DNA of 12,566 nt, taken from the NCBI GenBank assembly GCA_964438715.1, contig CAYTLQ010000161.1, positions 1 through 12,566 of the forward strand, written 5' to 3'. Under the pieces are notes generated by a model. That model was not told the origin of the DNA. It saw nothing but the letters and a program-made list of their open reading frames with translations, and ran no database searches. The position numbers and the translations under genes were made by a program. Positions 7,291 through 12,566 of the stretch are shown here, in pieces; within the stretch, counting starts at the first letter, position 1, and each line of letters starts with the position of its first letter. This DNA comes from CAYTLQ01 sp964438715 (lineage in GTDB: Bacteria; Bacteroidota; Ignavibacteria; Ignavibacteriales; Ignavibacteriaceae).

Positions 7291-7969
7291 TATTCAATTA
7301 ACTTCCCTGTTTCAGATTTGCCTCCTTCTTATTTTGTTGGGTAATGTAAACATCAACGCTTCAGGTGAAAGAGATTTAACAAAGAATATTCGGGCGATAA
7401 CACAGTTCATCGCATCAGCAGAGTTCAAAGCATTTAAATTAAATAATTCTGATTATCATCAACTTGATTTAATTTTCACATTTGCCCTTACACAATGCAA
7501 ATTCGATACCTCTGAGGCGTTGTTAGCACTAACTTTTGCCACTTTGCCATACAACCGAATACCGGTTAAAGTCCCTCTCACAAATATTCGATTGGAAATT
7601 CCGATTTATTCCGATGAGGATTCAGTATTCTTATTAAAAAATGAACTTTTACCTTCAAATTTTTATCTTGATACTCCAAAAGGAAAATTGAGTGATACAG
7701 ATAAACCGGCACATTTCTTCGGGAGCGCATTTCTGAGCTATTCATCCAACATCATTGATTTAACAATGGTGATTGGTTATTTTGTAGAGTTAATTGAAGT
7801 ATTTTTTAACTCATCAGATGAAGCAGATCTGAGGGATATGCGAACAAATGAACTTGGAAAATTTTTTGGCCAAATATTGCGAGATGGTATCCCCACTTCA
7901 CCTTCTTCAGTCTTTCTCTCTTACAACCTAAATCACATTTTGAAATATGGCATCCATCTTAATCATTGA
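7274..7969 (+). CDS. Secreted protein of unknown function with a YfiM/VanZ-like motif
   Basis: I do not recognise a named family. From the GTG at 7274 the product is 231 residues and begins with a classic signal peptide: K4, a hydrophobic core around residues 12-22, and a likely cleavage after NINA (residue 29). There is no lipobox cysteine at a suitable position. The mature protein has a beta-rich-looking middle, then DKPAHFFGS (143-151), E172 and E175 in a hydrophobic helix, and a DMRTNELGKFFG segment (188-199). The order DK-x2-H, E, then D-x3-N-x2-G resembles the core pattern of periplasmic YfiM/DUF2279 and VanZ-like proteins. This is a motif-level likeness only. An upstream ATG at 7214 would overlap the carboxylase by 77 bp and bury the signal peptide, so I prefer GTG, with a 17-bp overlap. 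The downstream regulator starts inside this gene (23 bp overlap), suggesting coupled translation. Confidence 0.72.
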   Translation: MSYKLNIQLTSLFQICLLLILLGNVNINASGERDLTKNIRAITQFIASAEFKAFKLNNSDYHQLDLIFTFALTQCKFDTSEALLALTFATLPYNRIPVKVPLTNIRLEIPIYSDEDSVFLLKNELLPSNFYLDTPKGKLSDTDKPAHFFGSAFLSYSSNIIDLTMVIGYFVELIEVFFNSSDEADLRDMRTNELGKFFGQILRDGIPTSPSSVFLSYNLNHILKYGIHLNH

Positions 7970-9311
7970 TGATGAAAAAGAGATTTGTGAGAGCATCTCA
8001 TTAATTCTCGAATATGAAGGTCATCGCGTTGACTATGTAAACACCGGCTCCGAAGGTATTATCAAAGCAAAAGATTTTCCATACGATGTAATTTTTCTTG
8101 ACATTCAGCTACCCGATCTAAATGGATTCGAAGTACTAAAAAATATTCGTGAGTTTAATACATCGGTAAATATTCTTATCATAAGCGCCTACGGAAATAT
8201 TGAGAATGCAGTTAAGGCAACCAAACTTGGAGCTTTCGATTTTCTGGAAAAACCAATCGATCGGGAGAAATTGCTCATCAGTGTCAGAAATGCTAGTTCT
8301 CAGTCAAGGCTCATGCGCGAAAATACGGAAATGAGAGATGCCCTTTCCCGCGAAAGTGAGATGATCGGGCAAAGCGCACCTATGAAAAAAATAATGGAAA
8401 TAATAGAAAAAGTTGCGCCAACTGATGCACGAATATTAATTACCGGAGAAAATGGAACCGGAAAAGAATTAGCAGCGAGGGCAATACACAAGTTCAGCTT
8501 ACGGAAGGACGCACCATTTATTGATGTGAATTGTGCGGCTATACCAAACGAATTGATTGAATCTGAGTTGTTTGGTCACGAGAAAGGCTCATTTACCGGT
8601 GCGCATCAACTTCGCATTGGTAAATTTGAATTAGCAAACAAAGGCACGCTCTTCCTTGACGAAATTGGAGATATGTCTCTTCAGGCACAGGCAAAGGTAT
8701 TACGGGCAATTGAAGATTCTAAAATTGAGCGTGTAGGCGGTACAAAAAAAATTGATGTAGATGTAAGGCTTGTTGCTGCCACGAATAAAAATTTACAAGA
8801 TGAAATTGCCAAAGGAAATTTCCGGGAAGATTTATATCATCGATTGAATGTCATACCAATTCATCTGCCTCCACTGCGGGAAAGGATTGACGATGTTCCC
8901 TATCTTGTCGAAAGTTTCTCTGCTCAGATTGCAGAAAAATATAAAAAACCTCTTCCCCGTTTTTCTAAAGATGCCATCGCACTTTTTCAGAAACTCAGTT
9001 GGCCGGGAAATATACGGGAACTCAGAAACATAATAGAGAGAATAATCATTATTGTGAACAAACAGGAAATACAGCAAAGGGATATTGAATTTCTTCTTCC
9101 AATGGATAAAATTGCTATGAACGATCTGATTTTGGGTTCTAATTCTTTTCAGGAATTTAAAGAAAAAGCAGAAAAAGCGTTTATAGCAAAACAGCTTGAA
9201 TTGACCAATTGGAATATCAGTAAAACGGCTGAGATTCTTGATATTCAAAGAAGCCATTTATATACTAAAATGAAAAAATACGGTTTAATGAAGGATTCGG
9301 AAAATGAGTGA
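7947..9311 (+). CDS. Sigma-54-dependent response regulator, NtrC/NtrX type
   Basis: A 454-residue transcription activator with three full domains. The receiver domain (1-120) has the acidic pair D8/D9, phospho-acceptor D52, S80 and K102. The AAA+ sigma-54 interaction domain (about 140-365) has Walker A GENGTGKE (167-174), the sigma-54 contact loop in the form GSFTGA (214-219), Walker B GTLFLDEIGD (233-242) and the arginine-finger region FREDLYHRL (292-300). The Fis-type helix-turn-helix lies at 421-447. GSFTGA differs from the common GAFTGA by a known, usually active variant. The KVAPTDARILITGENG segment and the DIQRSHLYTKMKK recognition helix resemble NtrX, which controls nitrogen or envelope-related genes in other bacteria. 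The cognate histidine kinase is not adjacent, so it may be encoded elsewhere. The start fits the usual receiver N-terminus. It overlaps the preceding gene by 23 bp and the HIT gene by 8 bp. Confidence 0.92.
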   Translation: MASILIIDDEKEICESISLILEYEGHRVDYVNTGSEGIIKAKDFPYDVIFLDIQLPDLNGFEVLKNIREFNTSVNILIISAYGNIENAVKATKLGAFDFLEKPIDREKLLISVRNASSQSRLMRENTEMRDALSRESEMIGQSAPMKKIMEIIEKVAPTDARILITGENGTGKELAARAIHKFSLRKDAPFIDVNCAAIPNELIESELFGHEKGSFTGAHQLRIGKFELANKGTLFLDEIGDMSLQAQAKVLRAIEDSKIERVGGTKKIDVDVRLVAATNKNLQDEIAKGNFREDLYHRLNVIPIHLPPLRERIDDVPYLVESFSAQIAEKYKKPLPRFSKDAIALFQKLSWPGNIRELRNIIERIIIIVNKQEIQQRDIEFLLPMDKIAMNDLILGSNSFQEFKEKAEKAFIAKQLELTNWNISKTAEILDIQRSHLYTKMKKYGLMKDSENE

Positions 9312-9651
9312 AACTATTTTTTCAAGAATAATCCGCAAGGAAATTCCTGCAGATGTTGTATTGGAAAATGATAAGATCCTTGCGTTCCGTGATATTCGTC
9401 CACAGGCTCCGGTTCATATTCTTATCATTCCTAAAATCAGCATTCCAACGGTAAATGAGATAAACGGGCAAGATCATGCCGAACTGCTCGCTGCAATGTT
9501 TGATGCCGCTACAACCAACGCCCGTAAGGAAAGAATACATGAGTCAGGGTATCGTCTCGTAATTAACTGTAATCACAATGGAGGACAGGAAGTGTACCAC
9601 CTTCATATGCATTTACTAGGAGGAAGAAAAATGAGCTGGCCTCCGGGTTGA
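9304..9651 (+). CDS. HIT-family nucleotide-binding protein (HINT-like)
   Basis: A 115-residue protein of the histidine-triad superfamily, Hint/PKCI branch, which hydrolyses adenosine phosphoramidates and related nucleotide conjugates in the cytoplasm. Visible features are the N-terminal IFSRIIRKEIPADVV block, the DIRPQAPVHILIIPK strand (residues 30-44), NCNHNGGQEVYH (88-99), and the catalytic triad motif H99-L-H101-M-H103 followed by GGRKMSWPPG. That ending matches HinT proteins, and the length is normal. The start overlaps the regulator by 8 bp; AAGGA lies about nine bases upstream of the ATG inside the regulator gene. It is the last gene of the plus-strand run and stops nine bases before the convergent dinB gene. 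Its physiological substrate is not deducible here. Confidence 0.94.
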   Translation: MSETIFSRIIRKEIPADVVLENDKILAFRDIRPQAPVHILIIPKISIPTVNEINGQDHAELLAAMFDAATTNARKERIHESGYRLVINCNHNGGQEVYHLHMHLLGGRKMSWPPG

Positions 9652-9652
9652 G

Positions 9653-9671
9653 GTAAACTTTTACTTTTTTT
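9653..9671 (+). terminator. Possible weak terminator after the HIT gene
   Basis: The near-perfect palindrome GTAAACTTTTAC (9653-9664) is followed directly by seven T. The stem is short (four or five pairs, mostly A-U), so it would be weak, but the position just after the last plus-strand stop fits. It overlaps the last dinB codons, so the two convergent transcripts would share or collide over this stretch. Confidence 0.3.
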
Positions 9672-10830
9672 GTGGTTTTTCCTGCTTACCGTAACTGCCA
9701 ATTTTTATCACCTCGTAACCATATTTGTTACGTAATGCAGTTACGGCTTTGAGCATTTCATTTCTTTTATCATCTATATCCTTAAAAAGAGACTGTTGCT
9801 CAGCATATTCGGCAAATTTTGTAACACCAATACCAATTAATCTTATCGCTACTCTCCTCGTGTAAGCAGAGAGTAACAACTCTTTCGCTACAGCATATAT
9901 TTTTGCATCATCGTTGGTATAAGGTATAGTTCTGGCACGGGTAAGTGTTACGAAGTCAGAATACCGCAACTTCAACTGAACAGTTGATGCAACAAATTTA
10001 TGATCCCGTAGGTTTTGAGAAACTTTACTGCAAAGATTGAACAAGTGTCGTAACAGTTCATCGATTGAAATTTTATCTTCAGAAAAAGTGGTTTCCTTCG
10101 AAATACTCTTTTGATGTGTTGTTGGCGTAAGGTGTTCACTTCCTTTGCCGTGAGCCTTGTTCCATAGATCCAATCCGGCTTTTCCAAATGCAGAGGTGTA
10201 ATATTCAACAGGAAGTTTTAATACATCACCAATCCGATAAATACCTTTGGAATGTAACGACTTTAAAAATACTTTTCCCACGCCGGGGAGCGACTCCACC
10301 GGAAGGGGTGCGAGAAAAGATTTTTCCATTCCCGGTAAAAGGTAGGTAATGCCATTTGGTTTATTAAAGTCGGAGGCTACCTTAGCAACAGTTTTATTTC
10401 CGGCAATTCCGATAGAACACGGGAGTTTTAATTCTTTGTAAATTTGGCTTTGAAGACGCGACGCGAAATCTAGAAAATTTCCGTAGAGATTATGACATCC
10501 GCTAAAATCTAAATAGAACTCATCAATTGAGGCTTTTTCTATCATTGGAGCATACTTTCTCAGCAGATTTTCCACCAAATTCGAGTACCTGACATACTCA
10601 TCATAATGACCATGTAGATAAATTCCTCCCGGGCATAACCGATAGGCTTGGCGGATGGGCATTGCCGAGTGAAGTCCAAAGGCTCTTGCCTCATAGGAAC
10701 AGGCGGCAACAACTCCTCTTCCATGAGGGTCGCCACCAACAATAACGGGTTTTCCAATTAAATTTGGATTCAGGATACGCTCTACCGAAACAAAAAACGC
10801 ATCGAGATCAAGGTGAAAGATAACAGACAT
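9661..10830 (-). CDS. dinB: DNA polymerase IV (Y-family translesion polymerase)
   Basis: A 389-residue error-prone polymerase that copies past damaged bases and has no proofreading. The N-terminus HLDLDAFFVSVE places D8 and the steric gate F13 at the same numbers as in E. coli Pol IV, and SIDEFYLDF gives the catalytic D103 and E104. The helix-hairpin-helix region LPGVGKVFLKSL (181-192) and the little-finger domain (about 240-342) follow. A beta-clamp binding motif QQSLF lies at 345-349, about 40 residues before the C-terminus instead of at the very end; the following charged stretch ends KYGYEVIKIGSYG. No LexA-type operator (CTG-N10-CAG) is visible in the 270 bp upstream, so SOS control is not supported. 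It is transcribed alone, convergent with the HIT gene and divergent from the 354-aa gene at 11108. Confidence 0.95.
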   Translation of the reverse strand: MSVIFHLDLDAFFVSVERILNPNLIGKPVIVGGDPHGRGVVAACSYEARAFGLHSAMPIRQAYRLCPGGIYLHGHYDEYVRYSNLVENLLRKYAPMIEKASIDEFYLDFSGCHNLYGNFLDFASRLQSQIYKELKLPCSIGIAGNKTVAKVASDFNKPNGITYLLPGMEKSFLAPLPVESLPGVGKVFLKSLHSKGIYRIGDVLKLPVEYYTSAFGKAGLDLWNKAHGKGSEHLTPTTHQKSISKETTFSEDKISIDELLRHLFNLCSKVSQNLRDHKFVASTVQLKLRYSDFVTLTRARTIPYTNDDAKIYAVAKELLLSAYTRRVAIRLIGIGVTKFAEYAEQQSLFKDIDDKRNEMLKAVTALRNKYGYEVIKIGSYGKQEKPQKK

Positions 10831-11036
10831 TCGCTGAGAGATTAAAACCTGAATTTAATACCAAAAATTTACAATTGCCTGTGTAATTTAACTTCTGATG
10901 TAATATTCTTCCACCCGAGTATTAATTGTAATTTCCACATCACGAAAAAATCCGAAAGAATTAATTAAAAAATACCGTCCTCTTTTTACTTACCAGCTTT
11001 AAGAAAATATAATGTAGTATTTTTCAAATATTTTGC

Positions 11037-11072
11037 TAAATTTGACTGAATTTATTGAATTGCCTTAATTTG
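11037..11072 (+). promoter_or_regulatory. Candidate Bacteroidota-type promoter(s) for the 11108 gene
   Basis: A perfect TAnnTTTG box, TAAATTTG, lies at 11037-11044 but has no good TTG 19-21 bp upstream. Alternatively, TTTG at 11041-11044 followed after 20 bp by TTAATTTG (11065-11072) has the right spacing with one mismatch. Either would start transcription 30-60 nt before the TTG start at 11108. This sits in the otherwise featureless 277-bp gap shared with the divergent dinB gene. Confidence 0.35.
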
Positions 11073-11095
11073 GATTATTCGATAGACTAAAGAGC

Positions 11096-11099
11096 AGGA
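11096..11099 (+). promoter_or_regulatory. Shine-Dalgarno AGGA supporting a TTG start
   Basis: AGGA ends eight bases before the TTG at 11108. No ATG or GTG lies between the upstream in-frame stop (TAA at 11066-11068) and this point, so the TTG is the best start for the 354-aa gene. Confidence 0.55.
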
Positions 11100-11107
11100 T
11101 AAAAGAG

Positions 11108-12172
11108 TTGAGAAAAGAAGATTTAGAGAGCTCTCTGAAAAAGAGCGAAGCTAAAAATGCTCCTGCAATACTTATGGAGTTTCTTCAATTATCCGCAGAA
11201 GGTTTGCTCACCAAAACTAAAGTTGGTGAATTTATTAATTTTTGCTTAGCCTTACTTGAAACATATTTTCACTTCAATCACGAACCTATTATTAAATTTT
11301 TATTCGCTAACGGATTAACAATAAAGGATATCTCCATCGAATGCCTCTCATCATTTTTCAGATTTAACGAACAAAACCAGCCAATTCTGATAACTAATTT
11401 TCTCAGTAAGTTAAATAAACCCTTAAACGAATATCCCGAAATTTTGATTTATCGTAGATTTTATGGCTATCTTCAACACTCGGCAGATTTTTATTTACTG
11501 TATCTGGAGAAAGAATATGACCGGCAAAGTTATTTAATGAGACGCAAACTAAAAAGTTACATTACAAATTCTGAAATGCTTTATTTAAAGAAGGAGCTTC
11601 AGGGGGAAACTGTATATCCTCTTAATTGTGATCCACTTTTAAAACTGCCATTACTGACGAATGAAGAAATGATATCTATCTTTGAAAGACTGAGGTTTAC
11701 TCAGGGGAAAAAGAAAATCATTTTGTTTTTATATGATACATTATGCTCTATTAAAGATGCAAGGCGGGCTGTACCTTTAAGTACCCTTATTCAGATTTTA
11801 AAATTCAACAATTCTGTTGAATACGATATTGAAGATTTTGCCGATCCTGCTCTGCCCAACACTTCTTTAATTGATATCGGTCAGGCAATGTATCTGATAG
11901 ATAAAATGCTTAGTGAAAAATTGTTAAAGAACTATATAAATAAGGGAATGTCGGCTGAGCATGCGGAAGCTGTTAAGAAAAGCTGTCTGGATATTATTTT
12001 AGACCTGCTGAATAGCGGTGAGCATGACAACTACTATTTGTACTTTAGCAGATATTCTACCATATCGAGGGAGCGCTTTGAGGCTGATTTAAGGCGCAAA
12101 TTTGACTACCTGATAAGGTTATCAAGGGAAATACTTGCGGACTGTACTTCAGATGAAAATTATGATAAATAA
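11108..12172 (+). CDS. Unrecognised 354-residue soluble, helical protein
   Basis: I do not recognise this protein. It is charged, rich in Leu, Lys and Glu and apparently all-helical, with no signal peptide, no membrane span and no obvious nucleotide- or metal-binding motif. Three cysteines (C46, C79, C174) are scattered among others near the C-terminus without CxxC pairing. Three parts can be seen: an N-terminal helical region (1-110) of alternating amphipathic helices; a basic central stretch (115-165) with YRRFYGYLQHS and RRKLKSYI that could contact nucleic acid or an acidic partner; and a C-terminal helical part (185-345). It starts at a TTG with AGGA upstream, which may hold expression low. 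Forty bases downstream begins a zinc-finger, anti-sigma-like gene on the same strand, so the two are probably co-transcribed and may act together. No role is assigned. Confidence 0.75.
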   Translation: MRKEDLESSLKKSEAKNAPAILMEFLQLSAEGLLTKTKVGEFINFCLALLETYFHFNHEPIIKFLFANGLTIKDISIECLSSFFRFNEQNQPILITNFLSKLNKPLNEYPEILIYRRFYGYLQHSADFYLLYLEKEYDRQSYLMRRKLKSYITNSEMLYLKKELQGETVYPLNCDPLLKLPLLTNEEMISIFERLRFTQGKKKIILFLYDTLCSIKDARRAVPLSTLIQILKFNNSVEYDIEDFADPALPNTSLIDIGQAMYLIDKMLSEKLLKNYINKGMSAEHAEAVKKSCLDIILDLLNSGEHDNYYLYFSRYSTISRERFEADLRRKFDYLIRLSREILADCTSDENYDK

Positions 12173-12212
12173 AAATTCGCAATACTTAAAGGATAAAGAG
12201 TAAAATTATTTT

Positions 12213-12566
12213 ATGCATTTTGACGAAAACACATTATTTCAATATGGCGTAAGTAATGAAGATATACCCGAAGATGTAAGCTTACACCTGCGGACTTGTG
12301 CTTATTGCAGGGAAAGGTACGAATATTATGTTTCTTTTGACCGGGAGGTGAATGTCCGGTTTAAGAATATTTCAAATGGTGATGAACTGGCAGAAAAGTT
12401 TTCAGCAAAACCGAACCGTAAATTATTACCGGAAAAGGATTTTAGAATTGTAAAGGTTTCAGGATCTTCGGCGGGGATTATTCCGGCAGTAAGAAATACG
12501 ATACAGAAATTTTTTTATAATTATCCTCGTTTTTCCAGATTTAGCTTTGCCTCATTTGTTCTAGCG
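12213..12566 (+). CDS. Zinc-finger (zf-HC2 / anti-sigma-like) protein, 3' end cut by window edge
   Basis: The reading frame is open from an ATG at 12213 to the window end, giving 118 residues. The N-terminus follows the zf-HC2 (ZAS) pattern of anti-sigma factors: MHFDENTLFQY, an acidic EDIPED turn, then HLRTCAYC with H25, C29 and C32 (HxxxCxxC), followed by a RERYEYY helix. A fourth ligand is not obvious; H2 is a candidate. Residues 45-100 form a charged linker, and the last visible residues (RFSFASFVLA) look like the start of a membrane helix, as in membrane-anchored anti-sigma factors. No sigma factor gene lies upstream; the partner there is the unrecognised 354-aa protein, 40 bp away. A weak AAAGG lies about 20 bases before the ATG. 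In several phyla zf-HC2 domains also occur in proteins that do not bind sigma factors, so the anti-sigma role is inference. Confidence 0.72.
   Translation, partial: MHFDENTLFQYGVSNEDIPEDVSLHLRTCAYCRERYEYYVSFDREVNVRFKNISNGDELAEKFSAKPNRKLLPEKDFRIVKVSGSSAGIIPAVRNTIQKFFYNYPRFSRFSFASFVLA

Noticed and set aside
8832..9257. Minus-strand open frame of 141 aa, the longest antisense frame
   Set aside because: It is fully antisense to the AAA+ and Fis domains of the sigma-54 regulator, has low-complexity Phe/Lys-rich content and shows no family motif.
10831..11107. LexA/SOS operator upstream of dinB
   Set aside because: I scanned for CTG-N10-CAG and GAAC-type SOS boxes on both strands and found none convincing.
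1..12566. CRISPR array, insertion sequence, tRNA/rRNA gene, toxin-antitoxin or phage genes
   Set aside because: I saw no regularly spaced repeats, transposase-like frames, tRNA cloverleaf or phage hallmark proteins.

Overview
The window is an AT-rich bacterial chromosomal segment. It most likely comes from the Bacteroidota/Ignavibacteriota (FCB) side of the tree. The best clue is the promoter in front of the DUF177 gene: it has the TTG / 20-bp spacer / TATATTTG layout of Bacteroidota-type sigma-A promoters (-33 TTG, -7 TAnnTTTG). Many genes also lack a clear Shine-Dalgarno sequence. The exact phylum is an inference.

Layout. (1) Minus strand, 1-1526: DUF177/YceD, rpmF (L32) and plsX (cut by the window edge), the widely conserved ribosome and fatty-acid/phospholipid cluster. 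(2) 1527-1842: AT-rich divergent intergenic region holding the DUF177 promoter. (3) Plus strand, 1843-9651: eight tightly packed genes: PrsW-family membrane protease, nadD, meaB, acyl-CoA dehydrogenase, acyl-CoA (methylcrotonyl-type) carboxyltransferase, a small secreted protein with a YfiM/VanZ-like motif, an NtrC/NtrX-type sigma-54 response regulator, and a HIT-family protein. Junctions are -8, +24, +1, +43, -17, -23 and -8 bp, so they look like one transcription unit. (4) Minus strand, 9661-10830: dinB (DNA polymerase IV), convergent with the HIT gene. (5) Plus strand, 11108 to the end: an unrecognised 354-aa soluble protein with a TTG start, then the start of a zinc-finger (zf-HC2/anti-sigma-like) protein cut by the window edge.

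How the genes work together. meaB, the dehydrogenase and the carboxyltransferase are the metabolic core. They fit breakdown of branched-chain amino acids or odd-chain acyl-CoA through carboxylation and the B12-dependent methylmalonyl-CoA mutase, whose GTPase chaperone is MeaB. The biotin carboxylase subunit and the mutase itself are not in the window. nadD supplies NAD. The regulator may control sigma-54 promoters elsewhere.

Most of the window is ordinary chromosomal gene content, and I see no CRISPR array, insertion sequence, prophage or toxin-antitoxin pair. The parts least explained are the secreted YfiM/VanZ-motif protein, the 354-aa protein with its zinc-finger neighbour, and a G8/C6 hairpin at the start of plsX. 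Three genes are easy to overlook: plsX and the zinc-finger gene run off the window ends, and rpmF is very short.
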